From Prorocentrum cordatum (lineage: Eukaryota; Sar; Dinophyceae; Prorocentrales; Prorocentraceae): 64,000 nucleotides of DNA. The stretch's first letter is position 1, and the number at the start of each line of letters is the position of its first letter. Positions 54,309 through 64,000 of this stretch are shown here, piece by piece. The stretch is from the NCBI GenBank assembly GCA_963575745.1, contig CAUYUJ010016370.1:217292-281291 (forward strand), in the 5' to 3' direction. The notes beneath the pieces were generated by a model. It did not search any database. It had not been told where the DNA came from and saw nothing but the letters and a program-made list of their open reading frames with translations. Made by a program: the position numbers and the translations under genes.

Positions 54309-55187
54309 AGTTTGGACGTTTCGCGTAATCCCACCGGCCCGATAGTACGGGACGAGCGATTCTGCAGGCTGCAGAAGGACGCCAGCTACAACTGCGACGG
54401 CTGCACCAGCACGGGACTACAGGCAGCAGCTGGCACCTGGGAGGATGACGACACCCGTGAGCTGCTAGCTCAGAACCGCGCGCAGGCATACATGAAGGGC
54501 AAGAACTGCAGGTGGCTCTGTGAGCTCTGCTGGGTCAGGTCCTTGGAAAGTAAGGGAATTCATGTACCTGACCCCAACCAGGCTGAAGGCGGCACCAAGA
54601 AGGCCATGCAGCAGCGTCTACACGAGTATAAACGCAGAGTGGAAGAAGACCGAGCGCGCAAGAGAGCTCGGACCCTCCCCTCGCTGTCCAGCCTCCCGCT
54701 GGGGTTCGGTCGGCCTAACGATGCCTCGGTCCCTTCCTCCCTGAAGGACCTCGTCATGCGCGCGCCGCGCCCCTTCCGGCCAGCCAGTGCCGGTACCACC
54801 CTCCCACCCCACAGGCTTACCGACGGCAGGTTTGGTGCAGAAGCGCACCACACCCAAATGTACTCAGCCACATGCGACACATGTCCCCCCGGTTCCCCCT
54901 TGGTGGAATGGATGCCGGGCCGCCCAGCCCTCGGATGCTTCATGTGGCGCCCAGAGGCAGACGCCAACTGCAACGAGCAGACAGGTCTCCCGCCGTGGGA
55001 CGCAATGCCCCTCCTATGGGTCACGCGGAAGTGGAACGCGGGATGGGCCTGCAGGAGGTGCCTTGTTCACATCCGGAACATCGCCCCGGGCGTCTTCGAC
55101 CACATACTCGACAACTACTCCAACGAGGTTTACCCTGCCATCCGTACCATGCGGCAGGCCACAACCGACATTCCCGAGGACTGGTAA
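54309..55187 (+). CDS. hypothetical protein with two CxxC modules, lacking a start codon
   Basis: An open frame of about 290 codons ends at TAA and has no ATG near its start; an in-frame TAA lies at 54306. The first module has 'RFCRLQKDASYNCDGCTS' and 'CRWLCELCWVRSL'. The second has 'YSATCDTCPPGSP' and 'GWACRRCLVHIRN'. Spacing of the paired CxxC motifs is similar, so they may be duplicated zinc-binding units. A Lys/Arg-rich helix lies between them. There are no introns. The 5' part may be missing through truncation or sit in an unseen exon. No family is recognised. Confidence 0.6.
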   Translation, partial: SLDVSRNPTGPIVRDERFCRLQKDASYNCDGCTSTGLQAAAGTWEDDDTRELLAQNRAQAYMKGKNCRWLCELCWVRSLESKGIHVPDPNQAEGGTKKAMQQRLHEYKRRVEEDRARKRARTLPSLSSLPLGFGRPNDASVPSSLKDLVMRAPRPFRPASAGTTLPPHRLTDGRFGAEAHHTQMYSATCDTCPPGSPLVEWMPGRPALGCFMWRPEADANCNEQTGLPPWDAMPLLWVTRKWNAGWACRRCLVHIRNIAPGVFDHILDNYSNEVYPAIRTMRQATTDIPEDW

Positions 55188-55196
55188 AACTACGAC

Positions 55197-55589
55197 ATGT
55201 CTACGCACCTCTCCCCAGCCAGCCGGGCCCCAGTCGCGGACGCGGACGCACCGACCCCACCGCGCGATGACCGGTCGGCGCAGCCCCCCGCCGCGCACGG
55301 TGAACAAAGGGGTTCGACCGATGGAGCCTCTATCCATTACTCTTTCCCCGACCTGCTGCCGCCCCCAGCGCCCCTGCTGCCCACATCCTCCACCCTCCGT
55401 CTGGCAGGGGGTGAGTCGAGAGCCCTTGTTCGTGCCCTGGTGAAGTACCTGATTGAGTGGAGCCACGCAGCCTACACCCTCTGGGCGGCCTACGTGCAGC
55501 AACTGGGAAAGGACATCGTGGGCGATGTAACCGACGAAACGGGATGGCCCTTCGAGCAACTGCTGCCCTTCCTGGTCTCCATCTACTGA
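55197..55589 (+). CDS. hypothetical protein downstream of the CxxC frame
   Basis: An ATG nine bases after the preceding stop opens 130 codons. The first half is Pro/Ala-rich and probably disordered. The second half is ordered ('VRALVKYLIEWSHAAYTLWA', 'DETGWPFEQLLPFLVSIY'). The TGA at 55587-55589 is followed in the same frame by further protein-like sequence, so the stop may be secondary. Confidence 0.5.
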   Translation: MSTHLSPASRAPVADADAPTPPRDDRSAQPPAAHGEQRGSTDGASIHYSFPDLLPPPAPLLPTSSTLRLAGGESRALVRALVKYLIEWSHAAYTLWAAYVQQLGKDIVGDVTDETGWPFEQLLPFLVSIY

Positions 55590-55799
55590 GAAGAGACCCC
55601 AAGAAACGGCCATCCCCCATGCATCCCATGGGACGGGCAGAGGGCTGCAGCTGCCAGGGTAGTCTCACACCTGGTGGAGAGCAACTCGAAGTACCAGGAG
55701 GAATGGGAGCGCTACGCAAGCAACCTCGATAATCAGAAAGGGCAGCGCCCCTACCAACAGCGCCGTTGCATGTCCTCACGCTGTTCCTCGCAGGGCTGA
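55590..55799 (+). pseudogene. in-frame continuation after a TGA
   Basis: The frame of 55197-55589 goes on with 'EETPRNGHPPCIPWDGQRAA' and 'LVESNSKYQEEWERYASNLD' to a TGA at 55797. Near 55766 sense passes to another frame ('LTLFLAGLKKYLTRGTIELL'), which indicates an indel between about 55760 and 55790. Confidence 0.45.
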
Positions 55800-56686
55800 A
55801 GAAGTACCTAACCAGAGGAACGATAGAACTCCTCGCCGCCCAGCCCCAGGACGCGACGACCAGAGGCACGGCAGAAGAAGAGTCTCCCGCCGCCAGCTGG
55901 CTCAACAGGCCCCAGGATAAGGAACCACGCCCGACCGACCGACACGCTGGGGATCACGTCGCCCCCCCCCCCCCCCCCCCCCCGACCCGAGCAAACGTTT
56001 CGCCCCAACAACCCGACGCGCCAGGCCAGCCCGATGGGACCCCTGAAGAGGCGCCGTCCTCATCAGAGCGCGGGAATGGCGACGGCGACGTGGAAAGGAT
56101 TGACTGGCATGACGGCATGACGATGCCAACAAGCAATCCGAGCCGGACGTCCAGGCACACGGCAGCCCGCCAGACACTTCCGACTCCGGGTCGCAGACCA
56201 GCCCTACACACCAGGAGGACGACGCAGGCAGTCCAGCACCCACCGATCGGAAGTCGGCCCAAAGCCCCCCCCTCCCCCCTCTCTGGACCCAGCCCCCCCA
56301 CAGACCCGACTCGAAAGCCTGGTCCCCATATGCGCAGGCTACTGATCGAGGAGCACCTAGTGACGCATGGAGGAGGGTCGAAGCCCGCCCCAGAGAGGAG
56401 CGGACCTGGAGCTTTCGCGCAGTCAGTGACGGCAGGGCACTTAGACAATCGGGGAACGAAGCGGGCCGCCGACCACCCACGGCCGACGAAGACAGCACCA
56501 GAGAACGCTCAGCCACGCCGCCTCGCAGCTCACCCAGGCCGTGGCACAGCGCCCAGGGCCGTTGGCGCCACGCGCGGACAGCTGCAAGCCCACCAGCGCG
56601 CCCTGATGACCCCATGGGAGGCCCCCCATGCACTTGAGACCCATCGACGATGCAGACGTCACAAGGGACGAGCCGGCACCAGATAA
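55766..56686 (+). pseudogene. Pro/Thr/Arg-rich frame following the frameshift
   Basis: The first 35 codons are ordered and continue the preceding block. The remainder is rich in Pro, Thr, Arg and Gly and contains a C run at 55963-55982. It may be a disordered linker or merely an open frame. It overlaps the next coding block by about 60 bases in a different frame. Confidence 0.35.
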
Positions 56687-57248
56687 GATCACGCGAATGC
56701 AGAAGACGCTGGGAGGTGCGTTCAATGGGGCACGGGGCGCCTGGGTCAGAAAGGCAGCCAACAGGCAAGGGGGCGCGTGGGTCAACATCAAGTCCGACCC
56801 CAGGCGAAACACGGTGCAGCAGTGTGACGACTTCCTCCAGGCATGGAGCAAAATGGGATACGACGCCTACAGGATGGACAGAGAATACCAGCCCCACGTC
56901 GACTGGCCAAGCGTCATGGAGAAGCAGCGCAGACTCACGCTGCGCGACACCAGAGTACGCACGGCCGACGCGCCCATCGGAAGCGGACGCTTACCCCCGT
57001 GGGCCGACGAGGGCAAGGAGGCTACAAAGACCCCCTCGTGGTCCACTGAAGACAGGGCAGCCGCGCGTTCAGGTCCATCTGGATCTGCAGCTCCCTGGCG
57101 CGCATGGCAGTCCTGGGGCGAGTGGGGCCATCAGCGAGGCGCATGGACCGACGCGGATTGGAAGTCCAAGGGGGGAATGTCTTCCCCCAGAGGGGAAACC
57201 CACTACGCAGACAAGCGTCAGCGGGGATGGGGCTCCTGCCCCAAGTGA
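56628..57248 (+). CDS. hypothetical Trp/Arg-rich protein block
   Basis: An ATG opens 206 codons to TGA. The first half is protein-like ('DKITRMQKTLGGAFNGARGA', 'QQCDDFLQAWSKMGYDAYRM', 'HVDWPSVMEKQRRLTLRDTR'). The second half is rich in Trp, Ser and Gly. It is the last block of the 54.3-57.2 kb series. No domain is recognised. Confidence 0.45.
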   Translation: MHLRPIDDADVTRDEPAPDKITRMQKTLGGAFNGARGAWVRKAANRQGGAWVNIKSDPRRNTVQQCDDFLQAWSKMGYDAYRMDREYQPHVDWPSVMEKQRRLTLRDTRVRTADAPIGSGRLPPWADEGKEATKTPSWSTEDRAAARSGPSGSAAPWRAWQSWGEWGHQRGAWTDADWKSKGGMSSPRGETHYADKRQRGWGSCPK

Positions 57249-59590
57249 TCGAGGTATTGCCTGGCCGCTGGCGCCCCCGCCCCCCCCCCCCCGGTCGGGG
57301 GTGTCGGCCCGCCTTGCCCGGGGCCATTCGCTGTGCGTGCTACTCGCTTCCCCCCACCTGCTCGCCCGTTCCCCCCCCTGCTTCCCGCGGGGGATGGCCC
57401 GCGCAGCCTGTCTGCGGCTCGAACCTTTCTTCCACCCGAACATGTCGATTCTCAGAGCCGCCACTCGGCCTGTCATGGAGCGAAACGCATGCTTTCTGGG
57501 CAATAACGATCTTGGGCAGCTGGGAACAACTTCCCCCTCACTCTACAAGGCGGTCTCCGTCGCGCTGACCCCGTGGGCCATCTGGGGCCCCGCCGCTCCG
57601 GGCGGAGCCCGCTGGGTCGGCAGCCCCACGGTCCTCAACCGGCCCTTTGCCTCGCACAGCGACGCAGGGGGTAGGGGCTGAGGACTGCGTGAAGTGACAA
57701 TCCCCCACGGTCCAGCTTCCCTCGGTTGCTCCAGACCTCGATGGGGGCTGGTTGCACCGCGGCGCCAGGCCTTGGCCTCAATGCCCCCGTGCTACCTCTT
57801 ATGGGGCAGAGGTGCACCAATGCCCATGCGCTGCGTTCTAGACAGCCCGCGCTGGTCTCGTGGTTCCATCCTGGACAGTGGGACGGTGGCTGAAATAATC
57901 CACCCCCCGTGTTCCCCCTTTGACCTGAATTCCACAGGACAAGGGTCCGTCTTTGCCCCCCCTCCGGGGCACCTACTTTGAATGACTGGGAACGTTGGCC
58001 AGAGGCCCATCCCGCGCGCTCCACCTGACTCTACCACTCATCATTTGGCGTGGCTCTTGCTGCGCCCCCCGTCCAGTGTGCCCCGCCTGGGTGCGCTCCA
58101 AGGTGACGGGCCGTCCCAGGTTGGTGGCCTTGGTCACGACCGACGTGCCGCGTCACGTGGTCACACCCCGCGTGCTTCCCCTAGGCGGCGCTGCTCTGGG
58201 CAAGTGACAGCGCAGCCCCCCGCCGAGGCCCGGCGCTCTGTCCCCCCCCGCGGTCGCATCCGCAAGGCACGGTGGAGGGATCACAGTGGTCACCGTACTC
58301 ACTGCGTCTACATTGGCGTCGCCCCTCCCTCTCCTCCGTCTATTTACTGGATTGTGCGGCTATCGGCTGCGTCTCCCCCCCTCCTCCTCTCGCGCTGATA
58401 AGGAGCACAGTGCCGCGCGGATTCCCCCCGAGGCTCCGCCGGAGCACCCGGGCATCCGTGGGCTCCTGGGCCCTCACTGGCTGGACCCCAAGGTGCGTTC
58501 GGGCTGCCATGTGTTGTTTTGGACAGCCAGGGTCTGCGGCAGTTTGTCCCCGCCGGCACGTCTCTTCCAGCCCCCGGAGCGGGCGCGGCACGCCCGAGTG
58601 GACGGGGAGCGGTTCGCGGCGCTCCAGGTGCCGGGCCACGACATGGCGCAGCCTGGCGCGCCACCCCCCTCCGGCACCACCTGGGGCCGGACCTGAGGCG
58701 AGCGCTGTACTGTCGAGTGGTTCATCCTTTGGCAGGTCGCCGTTGTTCCCCCATCAGGTCCGCCCCTGCTACCTCGGTTGACGCTCGCATCTTTGTGCCC
58801 CCGTCCCCCGTGACGGATAAGCTGCCCGCGTTGTGCGCCGACGACTTGGTTGTCTCGCCTCCCACGACGGACGCCGCCTTCGGACTCTTGTTACTGCACA
58901 AGTGGTATATCCTTTGTCAGCGTTCTCGGCCCTCCCGCAGGGTGGCCCGCGGCGCTCGCCCAATGTTTGCAGCTGTACCCCCCCGGCTTCAGAGCCAGGC
59001 TGTTGCAGGTTGTGGACTCGGAAGACAGGGGCGGAAGACAGGGTTGACTTTTCCTGCATAGGTCGGTCGCTCCTGCCCGAGCACTTCCAGGAGTCCTTGT
59101 AAGTGAGGCGTTCCTCGGTTCCCCCCCTCTTCTGTCCCCGCGTGCCCTCGCGCCCGTCGCCTTTCCCCGCTCCTTCGCCTCCTCGTCGTATTGGGCGGTG
59201 CGGCCTCACTGGCCCTCTGTGCTGCCGCAGCGCGGCGTGACCCACGCCGTTGCGCGCTGGTCGGTACGGACTGAGCTGGCGCCACTGTGCGACTCCTCCT
59301 CCGTCAGTTTTCTTCTGATGCCCGCGTCCCCGCTTCCGGGTCGCCTGCATCTTAATGGGGGGCATGTTGTCCCTGGCACGTGCACTTGCTGCGTCGGCCT
59401 ATGTGCCGTCGTTGCTAAGTATCTCGCCCTGTGCCCCAGCCGAGACCGCCCCGCTTCCTGGATCTGTCCTTGGAGCCGCCAATCAAAAAAATAATCCCAC
59501 CGGCCCATCCAGGAACGAGGCCCAAGCGACTTGCCCTGATTAGGGATGTGGTGGAGCATGCACTGGAATAAAGGGCTGGGAGGCGGAATC
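57249..59590. other. no confident gene
   Basis: C-rich and mixed sequence. Frames on both strands are short or lack protein character. A few + strand stretches (for example 57430-57560, 'MSILRAATRPVMERNACFLG') look slightly protein-like but do not connect. Confidence 0.35.
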
Positions 59591-59594
59591 GGAG

Positions 59595-59850
59595 GAGGAG
59601 GAGGAAGAGGAGGAGGAGGAGGAGGAGGAGGAGGAGGAGGAGGAGGAGGAGGAGGAGGAGGAGGGGGACGGGGACGGGGAGGAGGGAGGAGGGAGGAGGG
59701 AGGGGAGGAGGGAGGTAGGGAGGGATGAGGGGGAAGGGGGGGGATGAGTAAAGGAGGATGAGGAAGAGGAGGAGGAGGAAGAGGAGGAGGTGATAAGGAG
59801 GCAGAGGAAGAGCGCGAGGAGGAGGGCGAGCAGAAAGGCCAGAGGCCCCT
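59595..59850. repeat. (GGA)n microsatellite
   Basis: GGA runs with GGGGAC and AGGAAG interruptions. It is followed by the 'cttggggcc' type composition at 59850-60115. Confidence 0.9.
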
Positions 59851-60317
59851 TGGATGTCTCCTGGAGTCTTTTCGGATGTCTCTCTTTTGAGAGTGTTTTG
59901 GGGTCCTATTGGGGCGTTTTGGGGGCGTCTTGGGGGCCTCTTGGCGGCCCCAGGGGCCTCGTGGAGAGTCTTGGATGCCTCTGGAGAGCCTCTTGGGGCC
60001 CCTCGAAGTTCTCTTGGGAGCCTTCTGGGCCTCTTAGTGCCTCCTGGGCGTGTCCTGGGTGCTTCTTGGAGCACTCTGGGGGACTTCTGGGGCAATTGTG
60101 GGGCCATCTAGGAGGAGCTCGATCAAAGAATGGGGGGGGGGCATATTTCATTTCCCACCAGGAGGCCAACAAACGGCCAAAACCTTAGTAATATTATTGT
60201 TGTCTTCTCGCCGAGGCCTTCTTGGACGCTTTCATGTAATGGGTCGCGCTCCCCCCCCCCCCCGTCCGGGTCCCAGGGGGCGGGGTAGGAGAAGGGGCCA
60301 AGACACCTTCTGGACGA

Positions 60318-60660
60318 GCCTCAGCATGTTCAGCGGTCGTCTACGGACACGGGCAGCTACTGGGAACCACGCGTGCCAGGCGCGGGACGCGCGCCAGGCA
60401 CCCCGTGGGCCCGAGCGTGCCAGGCACGCTTCGTGCGCCAGATGCGCCACGTGCGCCAGGTGTGCCGCATACTCCAGCCGCGTCAGGTGCGCCACGTTCG
60501 AGGCACGTGCAGAGTGTGTCAGGTGCGCCTGCGCACGTGACAGCAAACATTTCGGGAAACAGATCGCCCCCAAACATCCTTGTCGAAAAGCAAAGCCCAT
60601 CACTATGTCTGGTGGGCCTGCGCACAGCAGGCCATACGCCACCATCCCCGCCGTCCCTAT
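60318..60660. repeat. duplicated cassette, copy 1 (CGTGCCAGG-rich)
   Basis: It starts GCCTCAGCATGTTCAGCGGT and continues into an array of 'cgtgccaggcgcg / gcgccaggtgcgcc' words. It ends with 'ctggtgggcctgcgcacagc'. A second copy in the same order lies at 61140-61540. The CGTGCC/GGCACG words make it palindrome-rich. No coding is supported. Confidence 0.75.
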
Positions 60661-61139
60661 CGAAGACTACTTAACAACGATCGCGGGGTAGCCGCGCATG
60701 ATCCAGATTTGCCGCGAGGTGCATTTTGTATTTTTTGGATCGGGATGGTGGCCCTGCACGCAGCAGGTATAATATGCTGACGCCCCCGCCGTCCCTGTCA
60801 ACAGACAATACAAAGTGCTCGCGGGCCTCACGAACAGGACTCAAGACTTTGCCCCAACGTGTATGTTGTATTGTTTTTTGATCGGGATGGTGCTGGGGGC
60901 CGCATCGGTTTGGTTGCGCATGCTCCGAATTTGGAGGCAGAGTGTGTGCTTGCTGTTGTTTTTTTATGAAGGATGGCTGGGACGGGTGATCACAGTGTCG
61001 GCATTGTTCCTGGTTGGTTGCCGGTCGCCTTGAGGGAGGGGGTGCATATTAACAGGGAACAGTGATCAAGACATTTTCCCCGCCCCCGAGCTGTCTCGTT
61101 CACTCCCACCCGCCTTCCCAACACATAAGTAGCACGCGG
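60661..61139. other. spacer between the duplicated cassettes
   Basis: It contains related sub-repeats: a third 'ccctgcacgcagcaggtata' word near 60752, and 'tttgccccaacgtgt' near 60848, which recurs near 62185. No gene is seen. Confidence 0.5.
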
Positions 61140-61540
61140 GCCTCAGCATGTTCAGCGGTCGTCTACGGACGGGCAGCTACTGGGAATCAAAACAGACATC
61201 ATACGCGTGACGGTGGGGCGAGGCGCGCCACGCGCGCCAGGCGCTCGAGGTGCGCCAGGCACCGTTGGGGCCCAAACGTGCCAGGCACGCCTCGCGCGCC
61301 AGATGTGCCATGTGCTCCACGTGCGCCATGTGTGCCGCATTGTCCAGCCGCGCCATGTGCGCCACGTCCGGGGCACAGGCAACATGTACCAGGTGCGACC
61401 GCGCACGTGGCAGCACACATAGGGATGTCAGCCCCGACCATCCTGTCGAAAACTAGTGCACAATCGCGGCGGGGAGGCCATCATGGTGTCTGGTGGGCCT
61501 GCACACAGCAGGCAATATGCCCGCCGTCCCGGTCAAAAAG
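61140..61540. repeat. duplicated cassette, copy 2 (CGTGCCAGG-rich)
   Basis: It repeats copy 1 from the GCCTCAGCATGTTCAGCGGT word through the CGTGCC array to 'ctggtgggcctgcacacagc'. The first 45 bases are nearly identical and the array is more diverged. Confidence 0.75.
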
Positions 61541-62740
61541 CCATACAAAATGCTCGCGGGGCCCACGAGGTGGACCCAAGATTGTGAAGGCTTGACGGCT
61601 GGTGCCGCCGACCCTGAAAGACATCGACGACGACCAGGAGGGGGAGGAGGAGGAGAAGGAGGAGGAGGAGGCGGAGATAAGGAGGAGGCGGAGATAAGGA
61701 GGAGGAGGAGGAGGAGGAAAAGGACTCCCCCCCCTGGGGAGGAGGACCGGAGGAGGACCAAAGGAGGACCGGCGTGGGAGAGGGGAGGGGAGGGGGAGGA
61801 GGACCCCCAAGGACGGATGCGTATCTGACTACCCTCCCCCCCTTGGGACTCCACTTGGGGAGGAGGACCCGGAGAGGGCCGGGCGCGCTGGAGAAGGCCC
61901 GGCGTGGGAGAGGAGGACCCCCAGAGGCGATGCGAACCTGACCCCCCCCCCCACGAGACACCCCACGCCGGGGAAGGGACAAAAGGAAGGGGCATCGCTT
62001 TGACGTAGTGAGGACGTGGATGGAATTCCCTCAAGCTGCGAACCCGTTCCCCGAACGAGGAAAGGTGCTCTCTCTTTCTCTCTCCCCCGACAGGAGAGGA
62101 GGATAGGACGGAGGGGACGAAAGAAGGCTCTCCGCCGACGGGACCAGGCAGACACCCCACACACGCCGACAGGGTCGGCGGATTTTGCCCCAACGTGTGT
62201 GTTCGTCTTGTCTTTTTGAAGAGGGATGCCGGGGGCGGTGTTCTCATTGGTCCTGGTTGGCGGCCGGTCTCCTGGGGGAGGGGGTGCTTCTAGCGGCCAA
62301 GACCTCGCCGCCCCCAGCTTCCCGAGCGTCGGCTCTCTGGGTCTCTTCGTCGCCCAGAGGGTCGGAGATCCTGGTTCAGGAGGGAGAAAAAACACACAGA
62401 CACAATCAATCGTCGATCCCCCAGAAAATATTGGAAAATATGGGAAGTGGTGGGGAAGACAAAAACCCAGAAAATATATGAAAATATTGGGGATCTTTTT
62501 ATCTGTGTGAATTTATTGGTGTGCCCTGGGGCCCCTTCACTGGTGCGCGCGCCGCCGCAGGACCGTGGTGCGGGGGCAGGGCGTGGGCGCCGAGGGGTGC
62601 CTCCGCTTCACGGCCTGCGCGCGCCTCCCCGCCACCGCGGCGCCACGACCGCCGACGCCGTCGGCCACGGGTCAGCCTGGTGGCCGCGGGCCGCCGGGGG
62701 GCTCCGCCGCGGGCTTCCTGGCGGAGCTCAGTGGTGACGT
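61541..62740. other. GGA tracts and dispersed sub-repeats, no gene
   Basis: GGA/GGGGAGGACC words dominate 61630-61960. The stretch at 62180-62290 repeats words of 60850-61030 ('ttgccccaacgtgt', 'cctggttggcggccggtc'). A frame near 62550-62640 reads 'VRGQGVGAEGCLRFTACARL' after a possible CCGCAG acceptor, but it is too short to call. Confidence 0.45.
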
Positions 62741-62841
62741 CGCCGTCGTCGTCGTCGCCGCCGTCGTCGTCGTCGTCGCCGCCGTCGTCGTCGTCGCCGC
62801 CGTCGTCGTCGTCGCCGCCGTCGTCGTCGTCGTCGTCGGGG
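62741..62841. repeat. (GTC)n microsatellite
   Basis: About 100 bp of GTC repeats with GCC interruptions. Frames give poly-Val, Ser or Asp and are artefacts. Confidence 0.9.
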
Positions 62842-63203
62842 GGGAGCGCGTCGGCCCCCAAGCGCCCGCTCCTCGCCGTTGTACAAGAGGACCCGCTATA
62901 GCCCGCGCCCCGTACAGGAGCGTGCGGATCCGCTCATACATCGCCGATTCATCGGCGGTGCCTTGCCGATTCCAGGTCGATGTTTCCCCCCTTTGAGCCG
63001 CCCGCCCCACCGAAGTGATCCTCGACGTTCGGTTTTCGGGTCATACCTCGGATCTCCGGCGGCCTCTCCGATCCGGGCACCCGCATGACGCTTTCGTCGA
63101 GGCGCAGCCGCTGGAAGGCACCCCGAGGCCAGACAGCCGCCGAGAACCGACGAGCGCGTCCAGACACTTCGAGCTGCGACCCTCCAGCCTCGAGCCTACA
63201 GTT

Positions 63204-63359
63204 ACCAGCCTGGAACATATCCCTATCCCTATGCTGGGCACCCCCTCATCACGATGCCGATCTCAGGGATTCCCTTATTTCCTGAGGGCGAATCCCTAAG
63301 ATTGTCCTCGCCTTTTGGCGTGTCAATCTTAGGGGTAGGGATACGTTCGAGGCTGGCAA
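63204..63359. mobile_element. 156-bp MITE-like hairpin element, copy 2
   Basis: This copy has the same length and family as 21638-21793 but opposite orientation. It begins ACCAGCCTGGAACATATCCC and ends GTTCGAGGCTGGCAA. An exact 7-bp duplication TACAGTT lies at 63197-63203 and 63360-63366, which fixes the ends. It has no coding capacity. Confidence 0.85.
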
Positions 63360-63532
63360 TACAGTTCCCCCCCCCCAGCGCTCCCCCGCAGGAGTTCGGG
63401 CTGGGGCCTCCGTGGGGCCTCGGCGCGGCGGCGGGCGCGGCCCGTGCGGCGCCGCCGTGGCACCTGCCCGGCGGGGCGGCCGAGGCGCGGGCCAAGCGTC
63501 CAGGTCGGAGGCTTCCGCCGCATTGCCGATGC

Positions 63533-63663
63533 AGGAGGAGGAGGAGGAGGAGGAGGAGGAGGAGGAGGAGGAGGAGGAGGAGGACAAGCAGAGGAGGAGG
63601 AGGAGGAGGAGGAGGACAAGCAGGAGGAGGAGGAGGAGGAGGAGGAGGAGGAGGAGGAGGAGG
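63533..63663. repeat. (GGA)n microsatellite
   Basis: Three GGA runs separated by 'gacaagcagg'. It directly precedes the dispersed repeat shared with the window start. Confidence 0.9.
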
Positions 63664-63667
63664 GCTC

Positions 63668-63830
63668 GATGTCGAGCCCGAGTTTCTCCACGCCCGCGTC
63701 GCCGGCGCGTCGCCGACGTCGCTGGTGCGCCGCCGAGGCGTCGCCGACGCATCGGCGAGACGGCGCGATCCTCCGACCCCGCCCGCTCGGACCCCATCTG
63801 GGCGGCCTCTGTCGTCCAGGGGGGGGGGCC
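63668..63830. repeat. dispersed repeat, copy 2 (GCCGATGCATCGGCG type)
   Basis: It shares word order with 1-155: 'gagcccgagtttctccacgc', 'gtcgccgacgcatcggcg', 'gatcctccgaccccgcccgc' and 'gggcggcctct'. Divergence is substantial, so this is an old family rather than an assembly duplicate. The final 60 bases of the window are ATG/ATC repeats. Confidence 0.55.
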
Positions 63831-64000
63831 CGCAACGGGCCGAGGCCCGGCCGGGGCCCAGCCTGCGCTCGCTTGGGCCGCCGTGCGCGCTGGGCTTGGC
63901 CACATGTGGTCCAGGGCTCCTCCCCCCTTGGAGGAGGAGGCGGACGGTGATGATGATCATCACCACCACCATAGGATGAGGAGGCGACGGTGATGATGAT

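Overview
The window looks like nuclear DNA of a core dinoflagellate. The evidence is high and uneven GC, very dense microsatellites (GA, GTC, TCC, ATG, TA tracts and one poly-C run), relics of the dinoflagellate trans-spliced leader, introns with GC or GA donors flanked by short direct repeats, and protein fragments of dinoflagellate transposase-like types. No rRNA, tRNA, CRISPR array or prokaryotic operon was seen. All coding I can support is on the + strand; the many minus-strand open frames are GC- or repeat-driven shadows. The species cannot be named from this sequence.

Layout. 1-3.1 kb: microsatellite-rich, no gene. 3.1-13 kb: three tandem spliced-leader relics, then a broken series of coding blocks (3266-12975) that resembles a decayed transposase-like gene, cut by ATCGAC-type tracts, in-frame TGAs and homopolymer frameshifts. 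13-24.9 kb: repeats, one coding-like block at 16.1 kb and a 156-bp MITE. 24.99-27.03 kb: an unidentified low-GC gene, interrupted by a TGA and a frameshift.

27,145-49,688 is the main object. It is a 22.5-kb interval bounded by about 35-bp terminal inverted repeats (30 bp identical), subterminal repeats, and a 9-bp direct repeat GCTCTAACT immediately outside each end. This is the structure of a DNA transposon inserted in a lower-GC stretch. It carries four + strand genes: A, a putative RNase H-fold/hAT-like transposase; B, an unknown protein with a C-terminal Cys/His cluster; C, a multi-exon gene ending in a C5 cytosine-methyltransferase domain; and D, a long helical protein with an N-terminal Cys cluster. 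A inferred working model is A/B for mobilisation, C for methylating the element or its surroundings, and D as a structural or accessory factor. DNMTs captured by dinoflagellate retrotransposons are known; a TIR/TSD-bounded DNA element carrying one would be a different arrangement, and I know of no description of it.

49.7-64 kb: a 1.2-kb foldback element, long TCC tracts, an intronless frame-broken coding block with CxxC motifs (54.3-57.2 kb), duplicated CGTGCC-rich cassettes (60.3 and 61.1 kb), and a second copy of the 156-bp MITE with an exact 7-bp target duplication (63.2 kb).
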